A DNA stretch of 25,671 bases from Blattamonas nauphoetae (GCA_033064195.1 JARBJD010000656.1:1-25671), one strand, 5' to 3'. Shown: positions 8,408 through 16,654, counted from the stretch's first letter. The notes: a model not told the origin generated them from the sequence alone. Made by a program: numbers and translations.

Positions 8408-8546
8408 TCAAACACGTTGTCTCTGTGTCATCCAATTTGTGAGCGATTTGAGAAGCGAGAGTACGAGAATGTGGGGCAGCAGACGAGAAACTCCTGAGTG
8501 GATCGAGTCAGACAACGAAGAGGAGGGTTCATGCGCCATCCATTTC
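8408..8546 (-). CDS. Possible exon strip, unidentified
   Basis: On the minus strand a reading of about 45 codons starts KWMAHEPSSSLSDSIHSG and continues as a leucine-rich helix (SRLLPHILVLSLLKSLTNW) to a TGA at 8408-8410. It is preceded by TCTTTGCAG, a good match to a 3' splice acceptor, so it could be a last exon of the gene whose other strips lie at 8618-9668. No splice donor was pinned down. Confidence 0.22.
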
Positions 8547-8617
8547 TGCAAAGATCACTCCACAATTGACAGCTGAATACTCCGAACAACAAAAAGGGGT
8601 CCAAAGATGGCAATGGT

Positions 8618-9025
8618 TTAGGGCTGTTCGAGCTCTGTCTGGTAGAATGCTTCATTGTTGACAGCAATCTCGACTGAGATAGCATCGCAAGCATGAACCG
8701 TCACACTCCTCCCTCGCTTGGAGTTTTCCTCCGCTTGAATGTTGTTATCTTTGGCATCGCTTCCTCGTTGCGAGTTTGAGAATGAGCTCGCTTGTCTCTT
8801 CCTCGTACTCGATATCTCCGTCATTGTCCCACGTGCAAGGCAGCCGTCTACGAAGGCCCATTCAGCTGTGACCACAAAGCCACTACCAGTGTTAGCAGTG
8901 GCGATATAACACAGACTGGGCTTGAGTTCAGCAGCTCGACGGGTGGAATAGAGGCGTAAAGAAGTCTGCTGTGCCAGTAGTGATGGTCGGGCCAGCCGCA
9001 GCTGGAGGCAATTCCATGGCACCAT
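8618..9025 (-). CDS. Unidentified host-like coding strip
   Basis: A 135-codon frame on the minus strand. After a basic N-terminal portion it contains a beta-type segment (PSLCYIATANTGSGFVVTAE and WAFVDGCLARG). A hydrophilic Ser/Arg/Asn linker (RKRQASSFSNSQRGSDAKDN) and a final segment (SVTVHACDAISVEIAVNNE) follow, ending ELEQP before TAG. The antiparallel plus-strand register has several stops, which supports the minus strand. The GTG used as first codon is only the end of the open frame; the true start is probably upstream or in another exon. No family recognised. Confidence 0.33.
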   Translation of the reverse strand: MVPWNCLQLRLARPSLLAQQTSLRLYSTRRAAELKPSLCYIATANTGSGFVVTAEWAFVDGCLARGTMTEISSTRKRQASSFSNSQRGSDAKDNNIQAEENSKRGRSVTVHACDAISVEIAVNNEAFYQTELEQP

Positions 9026-9041
9026 GGTGAAACAGCTGGCT

Positions 9042-9197
9042 CTATTGCAAAGGGATGGAGAGAGGGTTGGGCGAGGGAGAGCTGCAGAGAGAGTGTGGTG
9101 GAGGTGTCTTGTTCATTCGGAAGCGGCGGAATCCCAAGCTCTCATCGAACAGTCCAAAAACGTCCAGTATAACAAACACGATGCCCTCGTTGTTCAT
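9042..9197 (-). CDS. Short coding-like strip, unidentified
   Basis: On the minus strand an ATG at 9197 opens a 51-codon frame with a hydrophobic start (NNEGIVFVILDVFGLFDES) and a proline/serine-rich end, stopping at TAG 9042-9044. The same frame reads coding-like further upstream except for one TGA. It probably belongs to the same gene as the strips on either side. Low complexity at the end weakens the case. Confidence 0.22.
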   Translation of the reverse strand: MNNEGIVFVILDVFGLFDESLGFRRFRMNKTPPPHSLCSSPSPNPLSIPLQ

Positions 9198-9275
9198 CAC
9201 CTCCACCACTCACTCCACCACGTTATTCTCAAACTTCAACCAGCTTAGAGTGTGAAGATGGCTTGTCAGATGACG

Positions 9276-9668
9276 TCATGTCACGGAAAAAGGCGAGATC
9301 GACACAAAATGTTGCAGAAACAGTGACGTTGTTCGACGGCGGCATAAATCACTGAATGAGACTCCACTCGCTTCAAACATTGCAGAGGAGCATAAAAAGA
9401 TGGGTGACGGGGTCTGAATAGGTTTGTCAAGATTGACTCTTCCGTCTGCCCTCATTCGCTCTTCAATATCCATATCTTCACGCTCGTCTGTTTCTCGCGA
9501 CAGAATCGTGCCGATGATTTCAACAGAAGAGTTTCCATTCGACAGTACAACAAGCTGGTCAACAATCGAACGCAAGAAGAACATCACGGTATCAGCGTGA
9601 CAGATTCGGATCGCTGCTGATTCGTCTGGAAAATGCGTCAGGTACATGAAGGGGTTTTTGTCTGCCAC
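9276..9668 (-). CDS. Unidentified host-like coding strip
   Basis: A 130-codon minus-strand frame beginning at an ATG (MADKNPFMYLTHFPDES), with a helical hydrophobic section (DTVMFFLRSIVDQLVVLSNG) and a charged acidic stretch (SRETDEREDMDIEERMR). It ends SISPFSVT before TGA. The plus strand is closed by stops here, so the minus strand is favoured. The final 25 or so codons look less coding-like, and an exon end before them is possible. It sits between similar strips on the same strand, suggesting one interrupted or spliced gene over about 7.6-11 kb. No family recognised. Confidence 0.38.
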   Translation of the reverse strand: MADKNPFMYLTHFPDESAAIRICHADTVMFFLRSIVDQLVVLSNGNSSVEIIGTILSRETDEREDMDIEERMRADGRVNLDKPIQTPSPIFLCSSAMFEASGVSFSDLCRRRTTSLFLQHFVSISPFSVT

Positions 9669-9774
9669 GTGCGCCAGTGCTGCATATCACCACCCCCACA
9701 AACGACATGTCCAGAGTTCTAGTTCGAATGGCCTGTTTCCGAAGCGGAAAGCCAGCTCCATCCACCTCCATCAT

Positions 9775-9963
9775 TCAAAAAATCAGTTGTACTTTGATAA
9801 TCTGGTGTGGTTTGCGTGAGTCAGGGAACATAGTCGATGACGATGAGTGGTTGTCATCTTTCTCGGCGAGCTTCAGATTCAGCATGTTGATTGTGGTGCA
9901 GAGATGGACACGGTTTTTCATTTCGTTGTGGAGGAAAGTGACGAGTGTCTGTATGTTCTTCAC
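9775..9963 (-). CDS. Coding-like strip, strand uncertain
   Basis: The minus strand reads KNIQTLVTFLHNEMKNRVHL and LCTTINMLNLKLAEKDDNH, a convincing amphipathic helical sequence. In the same register several TGA codons interrupt it upstream and downstream, with coding-like sequence on both sides. The antiparallel plus-strand frame (9677-9988, 103 codons) is open across those points because TGA there is TCA on the other strand. I favour the minus strand because the neighbouring strips are on it, but cannot exclude the plus-strand frame. Confidence 0.22.
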   Translation of the reverse strand: MKNIQTLVTFLHNEMKNRVHLCTTINMLNLKLAEKDDNHSSSSTMFPDSRKPHQIIKVQLIF

Positions 9964-10021
9964 TTCTCAGACGAGAAAAGGCGAGTGAGAGTCTGAGTCG
10001 AACACCGCTCAAAAGGATCCA

Positions 10022-10957
10022 CTATTGATTGTCAGTGTCTTCTTTTTCAAATTCTTCCGATGTGTCAAAGAAGCTGAACGTCCTCAAAGTCCTTCGAGTG
10101 TTTGGATGTTGTCTTGTCGTGTTTTGACAGAGTTTCCTTCGTATTCTGCTCGCAATGCATTCTGTCGCGGATGAGAGGCGAGGCTGTGTTTGTCGGTGAA
10201 GGAAGAACAGTTGCTTAGTTGAGAGTGACTCGGAGAAATGTACCTCTCCGTGTACCTGTTTGATGCAGTCAGCCGCATGCTCTATGTTTTTCTTCTTCTT
10301 CCACTTCGCTCTCTTTGGCTCTTCTGAGCCTTGTCGGAACTTAATCCCATGTGTGCTTCCATTCGACGTCATCATGTTGTGTTTGACTTTAGACAAGCTG
10401 TCGTTCCTGTCCAGTCCCGCTGTCTCACCAGGGCGAAGCGGAGGAGTGTGAATGACAGATTGTCCTGAACTGAAGAGCCCTTTGATTGTGATCATGGTGA
10501 GTATGGCGATAGAGGGATACTGGGTCTGTCTTGCTTTTGACATCGATTTCCTCGAAACTTTCATCGAATTGCACGCACTTCGAGATCTCGCTGTTTGGAT
10601 CAGATCTTCCCTCCACTCCTTCAGCTCTACAATCAGCGCATCCAGCTGCGAAAAGGAAGTCGTATACGCCTGTCTCGACGTCGAGTCGGTAGGCGAATGT
10701 GCGGAGAAGACGGGGGAAGGTCCCACGAAGAGCGTGCTGGTCGGAGTGGATAGGGCGAGGCGGAAGTGGAGGGTGACGGTGGTGTCGTCGTGGAGGTGCG
10801 AAACACGCGTTGGGCTGAGTAGGGTGTGGCGAGGCGAGGCGAGCGGGCGAGATGGGGACGGCAGAAGGCGTTTGGAAGGAGTCGATGGAAGGCGGGGTTG
10901 TTCGGCGATTTCACGGAAGGGGAGGTCCTCCTGAACGACTTCTGCTCGTTCTCGGAT
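10022..10957 (-). CDS. Unidentified host-like gene portion, 5' end not visible
   Basis: An open frame of 312 codons on the minus strand, from after a TAA (10958-10960) to a TAG at 10022. Its upstream part reads RAEVVQEDLPFREIAEQP, then a proline/serine-rich linker, then a beta-type segment (SHLHDDTTVTLHFRLALST) and a helix (DALIVELKEWREDL). Further on comes a basic segment (EPKRAKWKKKKNIEHAADC), and the end is FEKEDTDNQ. There is no early ATG, so the start lies in another exon or was lost. Between 10616 and 10425 and again near 10278-10084 another minus-strand frame looks equally coding-like (SKCVQFDESFEEIDVKSK), hinting at frameshifts or splicing. A plus-strand frame (10452-10934) also overlaps. 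Family not recognised. Confidence 0.36.
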   Translation of the reverse strand: MRERAEVVQEDLPFREIAEQPRLPSTPSKRLLPSPSRPLASPRHTLLSPTRVSHLHDDTTVTLHFRLALSTPTSTLFVGPSPVFSAHSPTDSTSRQAYTTSFSQLDALIVELKEWREDLIQTARSRSACNSMKVSRKSMSKARQTQYPSIAILTMITIKGLFSSGQSVIHTPPLRPGETAGLDRNDSLSKVKHNMMTSNGSTHGIKFRQGSEEPKRAKWKKKKNIEHAADCIKQVHGEVHFSESLSTKQLFFLHRQTQPRLSSATECIASRIRRKLCQNTTRQHPNTRRTLRTFSFFDTSEEFEKEDTDNQ

Positions 10958-11038
10958 TTATGTTAGACCACTCGTTTTAGAAAAGACTGACAGAACGAAG
11001 GGAAACACTCTTGTGTGGTGAATTATTGATGAAGCAGT

Positions 11039-12598
11039 TTATTCTTCAGGTTCTTCCACTCGTGGTCCGTGGTCTGGTGGCAGGATTGCTTGCGGACTTG
11101 GAGCTTGTGGGCCGTTCGAATCGCGGTTGAACTGTTCTTGTGTTCGATTGAGAGCCAAAGCACCTCGGCGAGCGACAATTGGATGAAGTCTGAGAGACAC
11201 AAATCTGATGGCCACGGATATCTTCCGATGAGGAATTGCACTGAGAGATTCCGAAAGATGAATCCGCAGTTGATCCTCTGTTCTGACATGAGAAGGAATC
11301 GAACTCCCACCTTTCCACATGCCAAAGACGTACTCGATCGGATTCAGCTCACAGGAATTTGGTGGAGTGAACAGAGTTGTGTAATTTTTCGATCTGATGA
11401 GCTCTTTCACCTCATGCGTCTTGTGCAAGCCAACATTGTCCATATTCAGTGTGCAGCTTTCATTCGTTCTTCTTTGAAGGGACTCAAAAAGTGAGAGGAG
11501 GAAATGTTGGAATTCAAGAGCAGACACAGTTCCTTGAACCCATGTCACATGAACAACACCCCACGCTTCAGAGATCGCTGTGATTGCAGTGAAATTTTCA
11601 GTTTGCAATCGACGAACTCGTTGAAGGCAACGCTGACCGATTGGAGCACGACCTTGATTTTGGAAGCAGGTCTTGTTGAAGGAAGTTTCGTCGATGTAGA
11701 CAGCAAATCCACCTTGAGAGAATGTTGTTGCGTATCGCTGAAGATAGTCGAGTCTCGCGTCCTTTGTTTCCTCCGAATTGCGTTCGTGTTGGAGCAGCTC
11801 GACTTTCTTCACAGTGAACTTTGTACACCCGTGTTCCACCATTTTTGGTGAAGTTTGGTGAGCATTGATTGTCGACACTGCAACCGATGTTCCATGATTC
11901 TCCTCGACGAGAGTTTTGAGTTCTTCTCCCTTCAAGAGTGGGTTTTGAAGAATTGCATCATTCATTGATCGTGAAATTTCTGGAGTGATTTTTCGATAGA
12001 CTGCTCCCCCACGAGGCTTGGGAGCAGGTTTTCCAGATGCGATGTTGTTGATTGTTCCTTTCGAGATGTTCCACTTTTCGACAATCAAATCGTACTTCTT
12101 CCCTTCCTTCACTTCATCGAGGACCAATTCGCGTTCACGAGGCGTGAGAATGGTGTATGATCGTCGGGGCTTTGGGGCAGGACGAGAAGTTGGACGACCA
12201 CGTTTCATCTTCCGAGGAGCTGGTAGTTCAACAAACTCATGAAGATCTTGTGGAATACGAGGTTCAGGTGGGCTTGCACTATCAACTGCTTCAATTCTTT
12301 CTGGCAAGAGTCTTCGAAGTTCATCTTTCGATCGTTTGAGACTTGTTCGAATAAAATCCTGACTGAATCCGCCTGTGAGAAGCCCATCCTGCTGACTTTC
12401 CATCCCAGATTCACAATCAACAACTTCATCACCAAAGAACCATCCATCCGATTCGTTGAGAGATTGGTATTGTATTTGTCTTTCGGTGATCGATGAGTTT
12501 TGAGACTCGTCAGTCTCAGATTCATCATCGATGAGAGAAAAGGAGCGTTCCATGAAATTTCTCGATGATTTTCCAGAAAAATCTTCTCCGTTTATCAT
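11039..12598 (-). CDS. IS630/Tc1-mariner superfamily DD34E transposase, apparently intact
   Basis: A 519-codon frame from ATG at 12598 to TAA at 11039-11041. Residues 1-110 are acidic and Ser-rich. An AT-hook-like RGRP lies at residues 133-136 within a basic, proline-rich stretch. A helix-turn-helix follows at about 151-190 (LTPRERELVLDEVKEGKKYD, then ISKGTINNIASG). The DDE_3 catalytic core has its first Asp in VYIDETSFNK (D303), the second in LNMDNVGLHK (D387) and the Glu in ELNPIEYVFGMWK (E422). The spacing of 34 residues between the last two is the DD34E signature, and PPNSCELNPIE matches the family's PxxSPxLNPIE block. In this superfamily the enzyme excises and inserts DNA at TA sites. 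The C-terminus is longer than in Tc1 and ends in a proline- and acid-rich tail. No terminal inverted repeats were found by eye, so a resident or domesticated copy is possible. Confidence 0.9.
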   Translation of the reverse strand: MINGEDFSGKSSRNFMERSFSLIDDESETDESQNSSITERQIQYQSLNESDGWFFGDEVVDCESGMESQQDGLLTGGFSQDFIRTSLKRSKDELRRLLPERIEAVDSASPPEPRIPQDLHEFVELPAPRKMKRGRPTSRPAPKPRRSYTILTPRERELVLDEVKEGKKYDLIVEKWNISKGTINNIASGKPAPKPRGGAVYRKITPEISRSMNDAILQNPLLKGEELKTLVEENHGTSVAVSTINAHQTSPKMVEHGCTKFTVKKVELLQHERNSEETKDARLDYLQRYATTFSQGGFAVYIDETSFNKTCFQNQGRAPIGQRCLQRVRRLQTENFTAITAISEAWGVVHVTWVQGTVSALEFQHFLLSLFESLQRRTNESCTLNMDNVGLHKTHEVKELIRSKNYTTLFTPPNSCELNPIEYVFGMWKGGSSIPSHVRTEDQLRIHLSESLSAIPHRKISVAIRFVSLRLHPIVARRGALALNRTQEQFNRDSNGPQAPSPQAILPPDHGPRVEEPEE

Positions 12599-13056
12599 CT
12601 GATGTCACAATTGGAAATGGTTACGCGGAATTTTTTTAGACAATTTAAGGGTTCGATCAACTTTTTTTCATTTTTCAGAAGCCTGAATATAGCTTCAAAA
12701 TTGCATCTGGACAACTCATTTTGATCCTTCATTTATGAAAAATTAGTATTCATTTCAGAAAAATCACTGTTCATTTGGGAAGAATCACTGTTCATTTGGG
12801 AAGAATCACTGTTCATTTCTGAACAATCTCTGTTCATTTCTGAACAATCTCTGTTCATTTCTGAACAATTATGTTCATTTCTGAATAATTAAAATCTATT
12901 TCTGAACAATTCAAATGCATTTCAGAACTAGTCGAGCTGTAGTTCTCCCCATCGTCGTATGCATTCACCCATTCCTCGAAAGTCATCTTTCCGCTAAATA
13001 AGATACAAGTCACATCACCGCTCGCATATCAATCGTCACCAACATCCAGTGTATTT
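12599..13056. other. AT-rich gap upstream of the transposase
   Basis: Non-coding by inspection. It holds a 21 bp minisatellite (12751-12930) and otherwise AT-rich sequence directly upstream of the transposase start. I see no clear promoter and no inverted repeat matching sequence downstream of the transposase gene. Confidence 0.6.
12751..12930. repeat. 21 bp minisatellite, about 9 degenerate units
   Basis: Units of the form TTCATTTCTGAACAATCTCTG and TTCATTTGGGAAGAATCACTG follow one another, with shorter and more degenerate units at the right end (TATTTCTGAACAATTCAAATG). Within the unit, TTCTGAA is a short palindromic core. It lies about 150 bases upstream of the transposase start, where transposase-binding or promoter repeats would sit, but no function is shown. 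Confidence 0.85.
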
Positions 13057-13464
13057 GTGAGGAAGTATCGCCTTTCTCCATCGGGTATTTCGTGTCACAT
13101 CAGAACCGTCCCCAAAAAGCGAAGGGAACAGCTCGTCGGATATCATCTCCACTACAAAGTCAATATCCACTCCTTCTTTCACCAAATTTCATCCAAACAT
13201 TTTCAATTCAACACTAAAGTACAGATCTCTAATCCAAAGAAAGAAACTCACTCAAACATCAAATGCAACTGGTCCCAGTCTCGAACTCAACAGCAACAAG
13301 AAGACAGAGACCCATTTGACCTCCTTCCAAGCTCCTCTTTCGCAATTGTTTCTTCTCTCTCGCGATTTCTTCCACACATTCTCGCAAGTCACAACTCTCC
13401 TAATATTCGTTACTTGAAGACCCCTCTCGAAACAACGGCCGAAATCGATGTTTCTGCTGGGTGA
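13057..13464 (+). CDS. Coding-like strip, unidentified
   Basis: The frame is open from a GTG, but only its last third looks coding: a QQQQEDRDPFDLLPSSSFAI segment followed by SSLSRFLPHILASHNSPN and LETTAEIDVSAG before TGA. The first two thirds look like AT-rich untranslated sequence. Just downstream, in another plus-strand frame, there is a further coding-like helical stretch (HLPILLDSFRASFLQAAAVY at about 13575-13640). Both may belong to the gene at 13654-14308, joined by splicing or separated by frameshifts. Confidence 0.25.
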   Translation: MRKYRLSPSGISCHIRTVPKKRREQLVGYHLHYKVNIHSFFHQISSKHFQFNTKVQISNPKKETHSNIKCNWSQSRTQQQQEDRDPFDLLPSSSFAIVSSLSRFLPHILASHNSPNIRYLKTPLETTAEIDVSAG

Positions 13465-13653
13465 ACGGACTAGAAGCGCGTTCTGTCCGTTCTGCACTCG
13501 AATGTTCCCACCATCATTTCGCAAGACTGCGCTTTCCGCCGCTTCACGATTGAGAGTCTGCTACCGATCTTGTCCATCTTCCCATTCTTCTCGATTCCTT
13601 TCGAGCTTCTTTCTTGCAAGCCGCAGCTGTTTATATCTCACTCTGCACTCACC

Positions 13654-14308
13654 ATGTCTGAATGCCCCCTCCGCACAGATCTACTCGCCCAACTCTTCGA
13701 CGTTGCCAAGGCTGACAGCCCAGAGCTCGTGCTGTGTGTGACAGTGTCATTCCCGGCGTCCCTGTCCCTCTCCATGTCCGACATCGACATTGTGTTCAAA
13801 TCCGAAGTTTAGTGGAGATACATCACACGCGCAGCGTCTCATCTGTGCCATCTTCCAGTTTTGGTCCGGTGAGACGTTCACTCCACCCGAGCCAGTCGCC
13901 GGCAGCCCTCTCCACTCCCACGCATCGTAGATGCAGACCGGGCTCTCCTTCCTCAACTCACCACGCATCCGTTCGTGTCCGACATATGGTGCTGTGCTGT
14001 ATCAACACAAGTGCAGCTGCGAGTGCCGGCTGGCTCTCGCAATCGAAGAGAAGATGTTTGCAGAAGAGAAGATGTTTGCAGAAGAGAAGAAGAAGCAACC
14101 GACGCAAGACGACGAGAGACACAGCCTGATCAAGCGTCTCCTGTCTGTCCCACTCACCGAGTCCATCCAGAAGCACCTCAGCCTCAGCCGGCCAATCGTC
14201 ACCTCGCATTCCGTTGTGGAGTACCCTCGTCTTCTCATGGACGCCCACCCGAGCGAGATCAAGGACGGAGTGGACAAGACAGTCAACTGCGGTGCTCCCA
14301 AGAATTAA
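13654..14308 (+). pseudogene. Unidentified host-like gene, interrupted
   Basis: From ATG 13654 (MSECPLRTDLLAQLFDVAK) a C/G-ending frame runs through an alternating beta-type segment (ELVLCVTVSFPASLSLSMS) to a TAG at 13810-13812. Coding-like sequence resumes one frame over (RLICAIFQFWSGETFTPP), has a TAG at 13928-13930 in that frame, and continues as the 125-codon frame 13931-14308. That frame has a Cys-containing segment, a duplicated EEKMFA from an 18-base tandem repeat (14045-14080), and a charged C-terminus ending NCGAPKN before TAA. One frameshift and one in-frame stop suggest a host pseudogene or sequence errors; no good GT-AG intron explains both. The beta-strand pattern faintly recalls trafficking-complex beta-sandwich domains, but I would not name it. 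Confidence 0.35.
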
Positions 14309-14722
14309 AAGTCAGCCAACACTCAGTTGTCTGTGTCGGAGCCGAATGACGTCAACACGGACGACATGAGAAGAAAATGGTTACAGAAAAGAAACATAAA
14401 CTGTCACTTTTCGACGTCACTGCTTTTTTTCTTGTGTTTTGATTGTTCTGTGTTCCTCATCCCCTCGAAACTACGACTATTTCATTCCCATTTCTCATAT
14501 TCGCATTCTTTGTGATCCGTTTTTGGTGTTCCTTTCTTTCCAGTCTTGATCGAACCTTCATAATTTTGTCAATCCCTGATCGAACACGATTCACTTTTTT
14601 CGCCTCTGATTGATCACAAATGAACGTAAAAACGCACTCTGAGGTTTAAAAGCTGTAAATCACCTCATATTGCATCATCTTCAGGCATCTTCAATAAATC
14701 CCTCTCATCGCCTAATTCAGCG
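14309..14722. other. Intergenic sequence
   Basis: AT-rich sequence after the preceding stop, with several T runs and an AATAAA at 14693-14698 that could serve as a polyadenylation signal. No gene, repeat or RNA is evident. Confidence 0.5.
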
Positions 14723-14761
14723 CCAAAAACCCGTGTCCTATGATAGGACACGGGTTTTTGG
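14723..14761. repeat. 39-base perfect palindrome
   Basis: Arms CCAAAAACCCGTGTCCTA (14723-14740) and its exact reverse complement (14744-14761) surround a 3-base loop TGA. The stem would be 18 perfect base pairs. The arm sequence resembles part of the nearby inverted repeat (GCGCC(A/G)AAA-CCC-TGTGTC), so the palindrome is probably a degenerate or rearranged derivative of the same terminal sequence. It could also act as a strong hairpin. Confidence 0.9.
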
Positions 14762-14783
14762 AGGAGGACATGCCGACCCAAGC

Positions 14784-15247
14784 CAAACTAAGAAAACTAA
14801 AATTGGGTTCCGCGCCGAAACCCCTGTGTCGGGAGAAAACCTCAAAATACCCCCTTTTGCCCGATAAAAAAAATCGTTTCGGCAATATCTCAACAACCAG
14901 TGAACCAATTTTGATGAAGTTTTTCACAAAAACGTTTTTTTGGCGAAATGAACATTTTGAAAAAAATTTGGAGAAAAAATTCTGGATATTTGGGATAATG
15001 GAAAAAAACTCATGTTTATCTCGACAAAACATTCTTTACAAAAACAATTTTATTTTTTGAGCAGCTATTGTCGAGATCTATCCGACTAGAAAGCCTTTTA
15101 TTTGATTCAAAACGGATAGCTGGTTGTGGAGAAATGAGGGCAAAAAGTTGAGAAAAATATGTGGATGCCTAAAGGAAACAGTATTTTGAGGTTTTCTCCC
15201 GACACAGGGGTTTCGGCGCTGAACCAAATTTTATTTTTCTTAGTTTG
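14784..15247. mobile_element. Short inverted-repeat element (MITE-like), 464 bp
   Basis: Left arm 14784-14850 and right arm 15181-15247 are inverted copies of 67 bases with three visible mismatches. They begin CAAACTAAGAAAA and include GCGCCGAAACCCCTGTGTCG and CTCAAAATAC. The 330-base interior is AT-rich and has no coding potential. Long, nearly identical terminal arms around a small non-coding core fit a non-autonomous (MITE or foldback) element. No clear target-site duplication was seen just outside the arms, and sequence beyond both arms still shows weak similarity, so the true ends could be slightly further out. Confidence 0.65.
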
Positions 15248-15448
15248 ACCCATCTAAATTTTTCAATCCCCATTGTACGGATTTTTGAATATGTACGGAT
15301 TATTGACACTACTATAAATACAAGCTCCGAACAGTAGTGACATAGGCGAAGGTGGAACCAGTACACCTTAGACGATACTACTTTTGGGAGAATCCAAATA
15401 AAACAGTTAGATTCTCAATACTGATTGACTGACAGAAACAAAGTTGAT
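15248..15448. other. Short intergenic stretch
   Basis: AT-rich. It contains two GTACGGATT copies about 20 bases apart and a small CACTACT/AGTAGTG inverted repeat near 15307. No coding sequence seen. Confidence 0.4.
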
Positions 15449-15449
15449 T

Positions 15450-15482
15450 TATTTTTTATTTCAATTTTTTAAATAGTAATAA
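15450..15482 (+). promoter_or_regulatory. T-rich promoter-like stretch
   Basis: TTATTTCAATTTTTTAAATA with flanking T runs ends directly at an ATG (15483). It resembles the stretch before 15875 and, more loosely, those before 20149 and 20578. Confidence 0.4.
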
Positions 15483-15581
15483 ATGGGAACATCTTTAACT
15501 CCAACTCAACTACTAGAAATTTTGGAAAATGAACATTTGATTCTGAAATCGCCACCGACTCTTAATCGACAAGGAAAGTAG
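15483..15581 (+). CDS. Small unidentified ORF, 32 codons
   Basis: ATG immediately after a T-rich promoter-like stretch. It reads MGTSLTPTQLLEILENEHL and ends NRQGK at TAG. A basic tail (YRKRK) follows in the same frame before TAA at 15597-15599. Codon choice (GAA, CAA, CTT) matches the element genes at the right end. It is too short to identify; it may be a genuine small peptide or the start of a decayed gene. Confidence 0.3.
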   Translation: MGTSLTPTQLLEILENEHLILKSPPTLNRQGK

Positions 15582-15840
15582 TATAGAAAGCGAAAGTAAT
15601 TATTTTTGGTCTCGCAATATCAATTGAGATCTTTATCTCCGTGCCGATTGACCCAATTTTGAATCTTGTATTAAGAATCCTCAATGCATTTTAGAAGTGT
15701 CAAATTTTGGGAGTTATTTTCAAAATGTAGTCCAAAAAACAACCACATTGTAAAGTGTCAATTTTGAAGCAAATTTTTGGTCTATTTCAAAAATTTAGGT
15801 CATTTATCACCTTCATCAGAATACACTCAAAACGGTCTCG

Positions 15841-15874
15841 TTTTATTTTTTCCAATTTTTTAATTCTATATAAA
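15841..15874 (+). promoter_or_regulatory. T-rich/TATA promoter-like stretch
   Basis: TTTTATTTTTTCCAATTTTT followed by TAATTCTATATAAA, ending at the ATG at 15875. It contains a TATA-like TATATAAA and the same T-rich block as the stretch before 15483. Confidence 0.45.
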
Positions 15875-16654
15875 ATGACAAGCAACTCATTCAAGAATCA
15901 ACCGAAAGACCAAATTGCTGGAGCGCTTCTTCGATTAAATATTCATGCAAATCCATTCCAGACTCGTGATGCACTCTGGAAGGAATTGCAAAGTGAATTG
16001 ATCAAACTTGGTTGTAAATCCCCACTTTCAACCGATAAAGTTACGAGATTCATTTCAGATGTTTTCCCACGACTAAAATACAATCATGACAAGCTGGTTA
16101 TGATTGGTCTCCTTGGAATGGATGATTTAACGAAACTACTGAATCTCATGTATGGTTTCAATTTTCATCTTGATGAATATGCAATGTATGTGTACCGATG
16201 TATCGAAGTCATGGAACTTCAACATCTCATCGCACTCGATCTCATCCGATTTTGTGATGAGAAAAATATAGAACTCATTCCTGGGACAACTAAATATGAT
16301 CAGCTTCTTGAAGAATTCACCAAATAAAAAGCAGAACCAGTTGATTGGAAATCTATTCCTGAGAAGCAGCTTACAACATTCACGACAGGAATTCTGAAGA
16401 AGATTATGCGAAATGACATTGTATGTCACATTGCTAAACTGCTCTGGTTTGAATCTTACAATGTTAATTTTGTTCTCTTCATCGGATTCGATAAAGGCAA
16501 ACCAGTTCAATTCGGTGATGACAATGGAATCCTGAAATTCGACAATATGTGTTTCTTTGAAGCTCTTGAAGTTCACAGATTATCAAAAGAACTGAATACA
16601 ACGCTTGCAAGTAAAGTGAAGAGATATTTGGATGATCGTCAGAAACAATCATAA
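15875..16654 (+). pseudogene. Unidentified alpha-helical protein gene inside repeat copy 1
   Basis: Starts MTSNSFKNQPKDQIAGALL at the ATG that follows a T-rich/TATA stretch. The reading is helix-rich with conserved-looking hydrophobic spacing (TRDALWKELQSELIKLGCK; HDKLVMIGLLGMDDLTKLL; EVMELQHLIALDLIRFCDE). It later has a beta-type segment (NVNFVLFIGFDKGKPVQFGD) and ends VKRYLDDRQKQS before TAA. The whole lies in one register but appears broken about once. Codon use and promoter resemble the virus-like element genes at 20-25 kb, so it may be an element-derived gene; it may equally be a host gene. It sits in the segment missing from the second repeat copy. No family recognised. Confidence 0.5.

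Noticed and set aside
10930-11038. Terminal inverted repeat of the DD34E element on its downstream side
   Set aside because: Compared by eye with 12600-13060 and about 13430-13500; only short chance matches such as CGTTCTGTC were found.
7547-16654. Alternative nuclear genetic code (TGA as Trp or TAA/TAG as Gln)
   Set aside because: TGA, TAG and TAA all appear inside coding-like stretches, but the 519-codon transposase and the 676-codon polymerase frame use none of them internally. The TGA cases in 7.5-10 kb are also explained as complements of serine TCA on the other strand. Decay, splicing or sequence errors fit better.
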